Assembly (NCBI GenBank): GCA_022578965.1
Contig: MU400566.1
Span: 1 to 64,000 of the forward strand
Source: Xylaria sp. FL1777
Lineage: Eukaryota > Ascomycota > Sordariomycetes > Xylariales > Xylariaceae
Reading direction: 5' to 3'
Length of the DNA stretch: 64,000 nucleotides
Shown: positions 35,437-50,209 of the stretch, piece after piece
Numbering within the stretch: position 1 is the first letter of the stretch
Layout: every line of letters begins with the position of its first letter
Made by a program: the position numbers and the translations under genes
The notes under the pieces: generated by a model
Database searches by the model: none
Told to the model about the DNA's origin: nothing
Seen by the model: the letters and a program-made list of their open reading frames with translations, nothing else

Positions 35437-36152
35437 AGTAGACTAAGGGTACAATAGAAGATAGGACAGGTGGAGGTAATGATAGAGGCGGCAGCGGTAG
35501 AGAAAATGAAGAGAACAGGGGGAAGAATGAGTATCAGGGGGCGATAAGAGGTGAAATTATGGCGAAGTGTAGATGGGAATGTCAGAATGCTGTAGCTGCT
35601 ATCTGCTTCGATAAACGAAGGCACCAGCTTCAGAAACTGACGAGCTCGTTCTTTCTAAGAGTTATAGAAGTTTGACAGGTCCAGTAAGTAGTCGATTATA
35701 AAACCTTTGAGACTCGTTATTTATTCCCTGGGCTCGAGACGAGATAAGGGAAATAGGCATTAAACGTTACTACTGTGGCGGTATTGACAGATGCTCCATC
35801 TGATTTAGTAAATATCACGATAGTCTAATCAAGCTTGTTTGGATGCTAATCAAGTTGGATGGACAGTGAGAGTAATGAGCGAGTGAAAAAGATATAGTTT
35901 GCAAGGGATTAGTTAGGATTTCCCAGTATTATAACAGTTTATGTTCTCTAACAGCGACGTAACAGATACAAGGCTTCACTAGCATACATCATATCGATTA
36001 AAAGAGTCCACGAAGGACCCAAGTGGTGATCGAAGTTAGATAGAATCCAATTTGAATCATTCAACAAGGGTGTGCCATTTGTACTATCCCTGTTGGTATC
36101 TATACACAGCCATCGCTTCGAAGAGCAGCTGATGTCCTCTTCCGCAATGGTT

Positions 36153-39944
<3,792 letters not shown>

Positions 39945-40519
39945 GTTTGTGTAAAGGGCAGCCACCCCTGGCGTAGCCCTTTATGAGATCTAGAGTCAGC
40001 CTCGAGTCAGCCTTGAGTCGATGCGCCTGCACGCACAGCGATAGGGGCGTCGCTTTTTAACGAGGAGGAAAATAGGGAAGATGGCGGACTACTAAGGGTA
40101 GCACATGCAACCTACATACAAATAGAGCTTCGCTGCTCTTGAAATTCCAATCGATAAGTAAAAAGTGATAACTAGATATATATGCGCCTAAACGTAATTT
40201 AGTTGAATTCATCTATCGAAGGCACACTTTCACCGTTGAAGGCTGCCGGCTGCCCGTTATGGTTAGAGATCTGCAGGCATTACGCTACCGACTGCGCCCC
40301 GCCCCTAGCTTAAACGCCTGCCTAATGCCCCGGTTCAAGACCCATTTCACCTCGCGTAGTGGCGTGATCCACTCCTCCGTCATTGCGGACCCTCCAGATG
40401 AACAGACGACAACTCAGTCGATCTATCTATACAATTCTCTCTATGAACCTCCATACATCGCTCCAACTAGAGGAGAAAACACACAAGTAACAGGCGAGAC
40501 CGAGTCACAACCACCAAAT
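39945..40519. other. Divergent promoter region, Prp22 / Pmp3-like gene
   Basis: 575 nt between two divergent starts. A short open frame at 40259 runs into the Pmp3-like first exon in another frame. No other feature seen. Confidence 0.5.
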
Positions 40520-41350
40520 ATGTGCTCTTCGGATCTATTCCTCGGCTTGATAGCCATCCTATTCCCACCTCTGGCCGGTACGTCATCACACTTCCCCTCC
40601 AAACGCTCCAAAGCGGGAACACATCGATATATCGTCTCCTCAGCCGCTTCTTGTTGTGGTCGCTATTGATTAGCCACCAAAAAACTCGGCTCTGATGAGG
40701 ACGATGGTTGGGAAGACTTGGTGTGGCTTCAATAGCCACATGAACTCACACACCCATAACATAACATGGGCATGAACATGAACATGAAGCGCAAGAGCTA
40801 ACGATTCCATCTCTCTCTGCAGTATGGGTGAAATGCGGCATCTGCTCCGCCGACAGCACCATCAACATCCTCCTTTGCATCTTAGGCTACGTACGTACCC
40901 GCGCGGACTCCTCATACATAAACCCACGCCCTCATAACCATCACCGGGTCTCACTACTCTACTAACAACCGCTCCTCCCAGATCCCCGGACTCCTCCACG
41001 CCTGGTACATAATCGCCAAATTCCCAGACACAGATGATTACGAGCGGGTACCGCAAGACTACGAGAGCGGCTACGGCGGCAACGGCAGCGGCGGCGGCGG
41101 CCGTGGGCGCGTAACATACGTCATCGTGCCGGCACCGCATCCCCAACCCAACGCCCAGTCGCAGCCGCAACAGCAGCAGCCGAAGCACGGCCGGCCAGTG
41201 AACTATGGGACGACGACGAATACCGGCGCCGGCGCCTCTTCTTCGACGCCTTCTCACCAGGATGAGGCCGGAGGCAGCAGCAGCGATCGCGCACCGCCTA
41301 CGTACGCCGAGGCTATCCAGGGTGATCACAAGATCCAGTCGGATGAGTAA
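40520..41350 (+). CDS. Pmp3/UPF0057-family membrane proteolipid with long tail and PPxY, 3 exons
   Basis: Small two-span plasma membrane protein of the Pmp3 (RCI2, stress-induced) family; in yeast, loss of Pmp3 hyperpolarises the membrane. Exons 40520-40577, 40823-40890 and 40982-41350; phases agree; 164 residues. Span 1 is LFLGLIAILFPPLAVWVKCG and span 2 is INILLCILGYIPGLLHAWYI, split exactly as in the family. Yeast Pmp3 ends soon after; here about 110 residues follow. The tail is Gly-rich, then Gln/Pro-rich (VPAPHPQPNAQSQPQQQQP), then SSSDRAPPTYAEAIQGD. PPTY at residues 147-150 is a PPxY motif of the kind bound by WW domains of Rsp5/Nedd4 ubiquitin ligases; that role is inference. Such tails occur in other filamentous fungi. 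Confidence 0.92.
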
Positions 41351-41893
41351 ATGGAATGGATAAATAGAAGGATAGATACTGGGCGGGGCAGACATCCGCC
41401 ATCGATCAAGCGGGATTCAGAGCGTTAATAGTTACCAGCTGGAGTTGTATATCGATGTTGGTGTCTCAAATTAGGGCGGAAAGCGACTGTATGTGCGCGC
41501 GGACTTTTACGCGGTCTGGTATAAAGGGACATTGTATGATTCTAACCAAACCTTTCATCGCAAGGCATCCCGCCCATTGAGGCATCCCAAGCAGTGTTGT
41601 GATATTTGTTGCGGATAGGGGCGTTTTATTCCTTGAATACATAGATTTTCAACTGGAACATTTCACAGCACAACACCTCGAACGAACTATCACAGAGTCG
41701 TCACTCAAGATATACGTCAACTTATGCGTTGTCACTTCGTACGCCTCAGAACACCTACGTTTATTTCATTCCGTTGCCGTTCTCCCATAGGATTGTAGGT
41801 CGTTTCAGAACTTCGTGGTTTCGTACAATTTTGTCGTCGAAATCCTGCGCCTCAATGCTCGAGGTAGGGAAGAAGATGAAGATACTCGGCCCG
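41351..41893. other. Intergenic between convergent genes
   Basis: The 3' flanks of the Pmp3-like gene (+) and the Cys/His-tail gene (-). No coding signal seen. Confidence 0.5.
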
Positions 41894-43899
41894 TCACTTC
41901 CACGTGTCACTTCCCTCCCCGCCATCCTCGTCGTACGCCTCCTGCTCTCTATCGATGCATTCCTTCAATTTCCCCTCGCCTTCCCCGCCTCCCCCCTTCG
42001 GCGACTCCCCGTCAGACATGGCAGAAGCCGCTCGGCTCTTCGCACGCCCGTGGTACACACAGACGCCTGTGCCGCCAGACTTATGCCGCTTATTGGCTGG
42101 GCACATGGGGCTCGTGGGGAGGTGTTCAGGCATATCGAATTTGAAAGTGCGTTGATCTACGGCCGCGTATGACGTCGGGACCGAAACCTCCCACCACTCC
42201 TTGCATGCATGTTCCTTCTTTGGTCTTCTCGAGCCAGGCGTCCGTATATCAGGCGTCCGTAGTTTACTACTATTATCACTAATCACGCTGCTGTTGCTGT
42301 CATTTTGATATTCTTTGCGGGCCGCGGCGTGTAAGCGCGGCGTAGACGAGGCGCTAGAGTCGCCGGGTGTGAAGGATGAGGAGAGATTTGTCTTCTTTAG
42401 GTTTACTTGCCCTTCTTGGCGGGAGAGGGGCCGATGAGGAGTTGATGGGGGCGATAGGTCTGCGAAGAAAGAGCGAGGGAATTGGTCTGTCCGCGGCGTT
42501 TGCACTCGTATCGCTTCCTAGAAGACGCTTAGTACAACCCAAGCTACGGCCATGAAATATATATATGCCTTGGGTGTAGATATCCGGTCGTACAAGTATA
42601 AGAGAAAGGACTTACACCACCAGGATACTCAGAAGCCCAAGCATTCATCATCACTACTGTCATGTCAGTCGAGGAGTGTTAATTTTACTAAACCTATGGT
42701 TTTCTTGCTTGTGTGTCAAGCTGATTCTAAGATTACAGTCGAGATAAGAGCGGGAATAGTACATACCGCCAGTCTCCCCCCTTTCGGAACCGGGAGTCGT
42801 TGAAGAATGGCTGTGGACGGAAGTTTGGAGAGAGCTCGATGTGCTTGCAGCAGACGAGTTTGAGATTTTACGGGGCCAACGAGCATTCCTCAACAGCTTC
42901 GAGGAGAAACCCTTGAATGACTTTCGACTTTTGTCGCTTACGTTCGATGCTTTCCTTAGAGGGCTTGCTGTGGTGCCTTGGGGCCGCGATGTTTGTTGTA
43001 TATGGGTCATATCTACCCCTATGTTCTCGTCGCTCGAGGCTTGAGATCTTCTCAGTCTCTGTTCTTCTTACATTAGCTCCCAAATCTCTGCCCCTAACAG
43101 CGACTTGAGATCTATGCGAAGGGAAGTTCTACCCACATACCTGTCTTTGTTCTGAGAACATCCGCCACTTGATGAACGACTTTTTGGGCTTCGCTTGTCG
43201 GCCAGTAGCAGCACTTGGAGTCAATAACTCCGTATCAGCTGTATCCGACGCACCCGTGACGGTTAAAGGTGAAATTCTGTCCGATTCCAGTTCATCTTCA
43301 GCGCGTGAGAAGTGCAAGGGAGATGGGGTTAGGGCCCCTCGGGACTTGAATATTGAGCTCCCGCTTGTGCTACTTCTCCTCGCAGCAGCGTCTATCGATG
43401 GCCATTGAAGTGACTGCACATGCGCCTCTTCTGTTAGGTACGGGCTAGGAAGAGGAGCGTCAGGCATACGATTCAAGGGAAAGATAGATCCGCCGCTCTC
43501 GCTGCTTGCAGTTGTGCGAGTTAGTAATCGTCCACCTGCCGAATGATCTGATGACGCCTCCATCTTTTCAGCGATGGGGGTCGCGGTCTGAGGTGAGTGC
43601 TTAGGGGATCCCGAGTTAGATTTCCCGGAACGCTTGCCCCATCTAAACGCCCTGGTCGAGTCTTTGAAAGGTGTCTCGACGATCTCGCGCTCCGCCCAGT
43701 AGCCCGCCGGAAACCACACCCATTCATAGCCCTCCTTCGCCGGCCGTGGCGGGTCGATACCGGTGGCGGGAATGGAAGTCACACTTGAGAAGAGCTCCTT
43801 GAGGCTCTGGCGAGGCGCCGCGGAAAACGACGTCCCCGGATCAGCGTTGGTGGCCGAAGGCACGGACGTCGAAGGAAACCTGCTGCTAGGGCCGTCCAT
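41894..43899 (-). CDS. Unknown protein with conserved Cys/His C-terminal motif, 3 exons
   Basis: Exons 43899-43141, 43058-42767 and 42513-41894; phases agree; 556 residues. The N-terminal region has a recognisable block, KEGYEWVWFPAGYWAEREI, then Ser/Pro-rich disorder, a basic motif (KPKKSFIKWRMFSEQRQ) and another basic Ser-rich stretch (SRKSFKGFSSKLLRNARWPR). Near the C-terminus comes EWWEVSVP, then FKFDMPEHLPTSPMCPANKR and HKSGGTGVCVYHGR. The spacing C-x5-H-x7-C-x2-H could bind a metal. I recognise the general pattern from other Sordariomycetes but know no function. Exon 3 must use the second AG of a tandem TAG-GAAG acceptor to stay in frame. It ends in an acidic, Gly-rich tail. Confidence 0.8.
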
Positions 43900-44712
43900 G
43901 GCAGAGATGCTGCGGGGCCGCTATCGACTGCTGGCTCTCTGCTGGAGAGACCCGTCACTACTCGATAGACTGAGCTCGTCGCCACTCTCGTCGTCCATGA
44001 TGGGCGCTGGAGGTTCAGAGAAATGGATAGTGGAGCGTCGTTGCCTCTCTGGTAAGCCCATCGACATGCGCCAAGCTTAATAAGACCGCATAAATGGAGG
44101 GGAAAGGCACATTGAAACAAGAAGATTAGTTTGGCAATCAATAGGTAGGTAATGAATGCATCTCTTAGGTATGGTTGGTTTGTCTTTCAGTTGAGATTCC
44201 TGACATAAGCGCATTTTTGGTTATCGTCGTGGGCCATGATAAAGGCGAGGAAGGAACAGACTAGGCACAGACAGTCAGTACTCAGGCAGGAACTTTGCAT
44301 CACACACTTTCCAAAAAGAATTCAGTGCTTGATCATGGATGTCTAGCGGTGTACTGATTTGCTGCGGGCATAAAACAGCTACCTAACAAAAAGCTAACTC
44401 ACTACATCAGGTTCCATTCCGATACCTATGAACAAGGTTACATTTAGATACCTTATGTAGGGAATTGAGAGGTTATCTATCTACCTACATATATCACGAC
44501 AACAAAGGAAGTTGACCAAATATATATTTATACCTGTACATGTCATAGTAGGAGTAGTAGTAGGTGTAGGTAGTGTACAGAGTATATACCATAAAATCGT
44601 ATGTATGCATGCAACACAACGGCCGCTCTATAGCCCAGTTTTCATGAAAGAGCTGTGACCCCAACGCCATCCATGCAGAGAATTGATACAATTCAAATGT
44701 TAAGACATGAGC
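43900..44712. other. Intergenic, no gene seen
   Basis: Upstream of the Cys/His-tail gene and downstream of Suv3. AT-rich from 44380 on. Nothing else seen. Confidence 0.55.
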
Positions 44713-47034
44713 TCAGCTTTTCCCCTGATTATCAGGCTTCTCTTCAAGCCGGGTAATGTCCTGGAGCCACGGCGACTCTTCCTGTTGTTCCTCGATCCAC
44801 TCCATAGCACCTTTTTGTTTAGGATTCTCCTGCGATTCGGCCTCTTCCAGTAATTCCCTTTCCTTTTGTCGTTGAGCCCGAGCTGCCTTGCGGATGGCCT
44901 CTTGCCTCCTCCTTCTCTTGTCATCTGTCTGACTAACTCCGGAAAGATAATCGTTGATTTTAATTTCAACTAGTTCCTTGACGTGGAAGGCTAGATTCTG
45001 GCTTCTAAAGACGCCAGTGAATCGATAAGATAGCCAAAGATATAAGGTGATAGATTTATGGAGAGCCTCCATTCTGCGCAAGTATTCCGGCGGTGGGAGG
45101 TGCCAGTCTTCCAAGGTAGCATCAACCAATTCTAGGTTAATTTCAGGCAAGTCAACTAGATTGCCGCCTTCCATTCTTGAAACACATCTTGCCAAAGCCT
45201 GGACGACTTTAGTGGCGCCGAAATCTCTCAAAGTAACAGGTGCGTTTAGAAATACACAGCGATCGTAGATCGACATGGGAAATGGTTGTATCAAATCCGC
45301 GACCTGTAGCATTTCTTTAAGCTGACACAGATGAAATTTTGACGACAGTCTAGCACCCTCGCGCAGGCGTAAGAGGATAAAGCTAAGTGGTGTATTCGGG
45401 GGGAAATAGGTTGACAAGCGCTCAATTGCAGCCGTAGGCGGTTGAATGCCTGCTGTTTCTATAGGTTTTGACTCGGAGTTGAACGCTTGGATAACGACCG
45501 CCAAGTCTTCATCTTCGAGAGCTGTAACTAGACCTGGACCGCGGGGTTTAGGTTCGGGAGGTTGGTCATCCGAGGTAGCTGATCGAATGGCATGGTTGGC
45601 TGTCCTGAAGCGACCTGCTCGACCCCCGATTTGTTTTAGCTCGGGGACAGTGATTTGCCGATAAGAGGTGCTGTCCCTTTTGTGCGTGGATTCAAAAACA
45701 ACGCGTCTGATCTCTAGGTTCAGGCCCATGCCAATCGCATCACTAGCAGCGAGGTAGTCGTAGTCGTTGTCGGGATCGTTGAACAAGGCAGCCTGTTGCG
45801 CACGTGTTTCCGGTGGTAAAGATCCGTAAATTATAGCACAGCGTCTACCTGTCAGCTCCTCAATCCGTTTTTTGAGGGAATGGATTTCAATGCGACTGAA
45901 CGCGACAACAGCGTCACCTTTCTGGAGATTCTCTAGCTTGCCACCCAAGCTCTCATCCATTGTTTCTAGTCCACTGAGGCGCTGATAGCGATGCACTATG
46001 CATTTGTCGCCGAGAGTGGTGCAGAGAGATTGGATCAGCTCAACAACACGTTCTTCTCCGCAAAGATGCAGTTCTTTCGCTTGGACGCCAAGAAAAGCCT
46101 GAGACCAAGCCCAGCCTCTCTCAGCATCACCTATCATCTGTATCTCGTCAATGACCGCGACATCCACGGGATTGTTCATAGGCGTCATCTCAACAGTACA
46201 GCTTATGAAGTACGTATCGACGTCTGTGGGTATACGCTGCTCCTCCCCTGTTATTAAGGCACAATTCTTTTCTTTAGCTAGAAACCGGGTGTACACTTCG
46301 TGCGCTAGCAAGCGCAGCGGCCCCGCGTAGATGCCAGACTTGGCAGACTCGAGTGCTTTCAAAGCATTGTAGGTCTTGCCGGAATTGGTCGGGCCAACGT
46401 GGAGGTGAATAGTACGTTGGAGAGCTCGGGTAGCGGGAAACCATTCGTAGGGGAAGCGAAGATCGGCGATCTTGGCGTGGGTAGCAAGGATGTTTTTCGG
46501 AAACTTGGAGCGCATCAGAAAGCTTTGGAAAGCAAACTTGAGCTCGGAATTCAAGCCCACGACATCCTGGGCGACGAAGGCATTGCGCAAGGACCAGAAG
46601 AGAGGATTTGTCTTTTGCGCGACGTCTTGGTTCTCGGTGGCAAGATCACAAGCTTTGTTGATAGAGACTCGGAACAGATTGACTTCACGATCAAAGTCCA
46701 GCTTCGAGGCGACACCAAAAACTGCGTAGTCATTCTTCGTCGTGGCCCAGTCCTCCCCCTTGATAAATGTGTCGAAGCGCGAGAGCACAAGCTTCTGAAA
46801 GATTGTGTAAGCCCTTTCTACCTGGCGTTTACCCTTCTTTGAATATGTTTCCGCCGGACCGGCTAGGACTCTTTGCGAGATACGCTGCAAGTCTAGAGAG
46901 GCGTTTCTTGGCAGCGACCGCTTGCTCTTTTGACGAAGAGTCTGTCGAGCGGTGCTGAAGGCATATTGGGAGAGTGGTCGCGGTGCAATTCTCGTCCTAG
47001 CCAAGCGACTGCCGTGGTTGAAAAGGAAGCGCAT
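44713..47034 (-). CDS. suv3: Mitochondrial ATP-dependent RNA helicase Suv3
   Basis: DExH-type RNA helicase of the mitochondrial degradosome, where it works with an RNase II-type exonuclease in RNA turnover and intron removal. One exon, 773 residues, from ATG 47034. The N-terminus (MRFLFNHGSRLARTRIAPRP) is basic and free of acidic residues, like a mitochondrial targeting peptide. Motif I is HVGPTNSGKTYNALKALE (about residues 210-228), with AGPLRLLAHEVYTR (Ia), CTVEM, DVAVIDEIQMI (II, DEIQ) and LHLCGEERVVELI. Domain 2 has GDAVVAFSRIEIHSLKKRIE, AIIYGSLPPETRAQQAALFN, ASDAIGMGLNLEIRRVVFES and motif VI IGGRAGRF. The C-terminal helical domain has SIYDRCVFLNAPV. The tail is highly charged and coiled-coil-like. 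Confidence 0.96.
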   Translation of the reverse strand: MRFLFNHGSRLARTRIAPRPLSQYAFSTARQTLRQKSKRSLPRNASLDLQRISQRVLAGPAETYSKKGKRQVERAYTIFQKLVLSRFDTFIKGEDWATTKNDYAVFGVASKLDFDREVNLFRVSINKACDLATENQDVAQKTNPLFWSLRNAFVAQDVVGLNSELKFAFQSFLMRSKFPKNILATHAKIADLRFPYEWFPATRALQRTIHLHVGPTNSGKTYNALKALESAKSGIYAGPLRLLAHEVYTRFLAKEKNCALITGEEQRIPTDVDTYFISCTVEMTPMNNPVDVAVIDEIQMIGDAERGWAWSQAFLGVQAKELHLCGEERVVELIQSLCTTLGDKCIVHRYQRLSGLETMDESLGGKLENLQKGDAVVAFSRIEIHSLKKRIEELTGRRCAIIYGSLPPETRAQQAALFNDPDNDYDYLAASDAIGMGLNLEIRRVVFESTHKRDSTSYRQITVPELKQIGGRAGRFRTANHAIRSATSDDQPPEPKPRGPGLVTALEDEDLAVVIQAFNSESKPIETAGIQPPTAAIERLSTYFPPNTPLSFILLRLREGARLSSKFHLCQLKEMLQVADLIQPFPMSIYDRCVFLNAPVTLRDFGATKVVQALARCVSRMEGGNLVDLPEINLELVDATLEDWHLPPPEYLRRMEALHKSITLYLWLSYRFTGVFRSQNLAFHVKELVEIKINDYLSGVSQTDDKRRRRQEAIRKAARAQRQKERELLEEAESQENPKQKGAMEWIEEQQEESPWLQDITRLEEKPDNQGKS

Positions 47035-48535
47035 GACATCAAAGCCACGATGAAGTCGGCACCATATTACGACGGGGCTGGCTTCGAATTTTCAGCGATG
47101 CTAGTGACGTTCAGAGATTAGCAATGACAGTTAAAAACAAGAAGAGCACTCAAGAAACGATGATTATTTTCCCCCCGAAGGCAGCCTTATCTCTTATCTT
47201 TTTCAGAGGGAGGTCTGTGCATACCCGCGCAACAGGGATGCTGTACCTCCTACGCAGTACATACATAGAACTCGACCAATGGAATTGTCCAAATTCTCGA
47301 GGAGAAGGTTATTATTTATCTATCAATAACCAAGTCTCGAGTAAATATACTGTCGCTGGTCCTTGGTCGTTGCAGGAGAAGTGCTCTGCAATAAAAAAAA
47401 TACCAGTCATTTGAGGACTTTGAATAACACACATACAAAACCGCCCTCGTAAATGATGAAGCCTCGTCGAAGTGTCTCTTGTTCCAATTCCAGCCTTCTC
47501 CATACACTCCGTTCATATTCTTTCAGATTTAGCTCCCGAACGAAATGAAGATTAATGCTATCCGAACCTTAGATGCGGTGTTTATCCACTTTGCAGATCT
47601 TAGTTAGCATGAATCACATAAAAGTTGCCGCAAAGCCCCCGAGGTGTTCGTCATTAATGAAAACAAAAGCAATAGGTCTATCTACGGTGGTTCTCAGTTA
47701 AGCAGTTTTCAATACTTATATATCCTCATACGTCCGTTAAGAAGTCGATAGAGAAGTAGTTCATTTTAGTATCTTGCAACATCAGCCGAAAATAGTAGCA
47801 CATTGCTATCAATAGGTACATTGTGTTTCCTGGGTTATGAAAGGAAGGATGATACAGAAATCTCCTAATTCTTCCAACCTGCTTCTAAGAAAAAGGGCCA
47901 TCGAGCAACGAGGCTTCGAGGACGCATATTAGCTGTAACTAAGTTACTATGAGAAAGGCGATAGTTGTGAATGGGAGGGCGATAATCGAGGGGTCATGCA
48001 ACCCGGAAGGGAATGGAAGACATGTATCCCGGTATGGCATAATTATAGAGCGTTGAGTCATACTGTCAAAACTGGTGAAGGTATTGATGTTGTATAGATC
48101 ATGATTCTGAGGGCATAACCTTGCTTTCACTGCAAAGGGTGCTTAAATATTCCGTTCTACATGTCTCTATTAGGGGATTTTATCCTAGACTAAATAGGTC
48201 GCTAGTCAGCAGTCAGGTAGTAGGTAAGACCCAACAGCCCGATCACTCATTTCCGAAGCCACATAAATATTTGGGTGAAGGGTCTATGTCTGTACGAAAA
48301 GTCCGTAGTAGGCACTCCCGCAAGGTAGATGTGACCATATCATCTAACAGTCTCGCGCTCATAACCGTCGATCCTCCTTTTCTACCAATATTATGTTTGG
48401 GTATACAGGAAGTCGATAATGCCGGGCTGTAACACCTTTGACTCTCATCAATAAATAGTAGATACAGGTTAGACCCCAAAGCAAAATCTTATATTGTATA
48501 TTCCGACATCACCCTCCTATGTGGCATTATCTTCA
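47035..48535. other. Intergenic, no gene seen
   Basis: Upstream of Suv3 (-), downstream of the FAD oxidase (-). Contains the TACGCAGTACATAC motif at 47251-47264. AT-rich; the short open frames look random. Confidence 0.55.
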
Positions 48536-50209
48536 TCACTCTAATGGAATGGGGGCATAGAAGCTAAATTTACCAAGCGGGTCATACTTTTTCTTCAATT
48601 CTCTCAAACGAGTTTGACGCCATTCGTCGTACCCATACCAATTCTCCAGAGTCTCCTCTCCAAAGGCATAATTAACGTAGGAATGCAACTCGGTCCGGCC
48701 GCTGCCCTCATATAGTATCTGCCGAAGACTCTCCCCTAGGTTCACCGCCGCTTCTTCGAGCTCTGGCGTGCTCGGCGCGTATGTAATCGAGGGGGCGACG
48801 AGAAGGTTGTCGCCTCGAGACGGAAACGCGCTTTGTTCGTCGGGCACGGCTTTCACGCCGTGCAGCGAAAAGCCTTCGAAAAGGAGGGCGGAATATTTCA
48901 GATCTGGTGTCTCTTTCATGGCGGACGCGAACAGATCGTAGGCCTTTCGCTGCGCGGTAACGTTGTAGGTTTGAAGATCGATGGGGAAGCGCATGGTTAC
49001 TAGTCCTGCCTTCTGACATTGAGGCGACTCATTCGCAATGCCAGTCCAAGCAGGGATTTGTTTATAAGACCCGGCACCTGCGTCGGTAACAATGGGTCCA
49101 AGACCATTAAATATTTTGGTATAAACCGGGTCTACTGCTTGTGCTCCTTCTTGTAGTACGAAGAACATGAGGAGCGGCTATATACATGTCAGTTATGCTA
49201 AGAAGAGGTAATCTCATTCTACTTCACGTACGTTTTCAGGATCAATGGCGGGTTCGTTAAAGAAGAACGAATAGTCGAGGATATATACCGGTTGTGTGTC
49301 GTTCTTAAGAAAATGCTCGTTGATAGCTTCGTATAGGCTTTCAACCTTGTCTCCTGTAAAGATAAAACTTGCATATGCCCAATCGGGATATTGAACATCG
49401 TAAATCTTCGACGTAACAGAAGTCACGATACCAAAATTGTGGCCGGCACCTTGCATTGCCCACCACAGATCGGATTCTTTATCGATGGTCTGTAGATCTC
49501 CGTTTGCGAGTACGATGTTCATCGATACAAACTGGTCAGAGATCAGTCCATAACGCCCTTGAAGGATGCCATGTCCGCCACCGAGGCCCGGACCAAGGAG
49601 GCTAGTACACTCGCAGGCCCCGGTCACTGCTTGGTCAGCTGGTATTCTTCTTAAGGGTGAGGCCATTACTTGTCTTACCCGTTTGCTTCCCTTGAGCCCA
49701 AAGAACGTCCGTGATTGTTTTAGCCCAAGTCCCGCCCCCAATCTTTGCCGTTTCCCCATCAGCGGCTATCTCAACGCTGCTCAGCTTATCGAGCCAGATT
49801 TCAATGCCACCTTTAAACTTTCCAAGTGTCTTGATAGATCCGTGGCCGCTGTTCACCGCCATATAGGAGATATCCTGTGAGTTCGCGTACTTGACCTGGA
49901 ACTGCCGTTAATACGCTTGAACCGACATAGGTCTTGTCTCGGGATCTTAACTATCTCAGCCACGTCGCTTTCGACGCCGGGAACAACAACGACATTAAAT
50001 TCCGGAGAGTTGAATGCGGACCATCGGGTCGTAGCCTGAGAATACTCAGGCGAGCCAGGAAGGAATATCTGGGTGCCTGAAGAAACTCTTGCACCAAGCT
50101 CTGTAGCAATGTCTTGTTGGGGGCAAATGCCTAAAAGACCGTTATATTCAGGTAGGCTTCGACAGGTCAACGACAAAGCCCATGAGAGGGCAGTTATTGC
50201 CACTTCCAT
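48536..50209 (-). CDS. Secreted FAD-linked oxidase with BBE domain, 4 exons
   Basis: Berberine-bridge-enzyme-like flavoprotein (FAD_binding_4 plus BBE), which oxidises carbohydrates or secondary metabolites with O2; the substrate here is unknown. Exons 50209-49952, 49895-49679, 49629-49232 and 49177-48536; phases agree; 504 residues. The N-terminus MEVAITALSWALSLTCRS is signal-peptide-like. The FAD domain has FNVVVVPGVESDVAEIVKYA and ISYMAVNSGHGSI, where the His of SGHG matches the usual covalent FAD site. VTGACECTSLLGPGLGGGHG has the Cys-x-x-x...GGGHG arrangement seen in bicovalent members. The C-terminal BBE motif is YVNYAFGEETLENWYG, followed by LRELKKKYDPLGKFSF. The first intron has an unusual GTTAAG donor, but it gives the exact family sequence. 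It stands alone, with no biosynthetic cluster around it. Confidence 0.93.

Larger units (their letters stand above)
34738..36152. other. Intergenic with minisatellite
   Basis: Holds the 78-bp repeat at 34.95-35.13 kb and a GGAGAT array at 35409-35436. The rest is AT-rich with no coding signal. A 111-codon frame at 35289-35624 (-) is made largely of the simple repeat. Confidence 0.55.
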
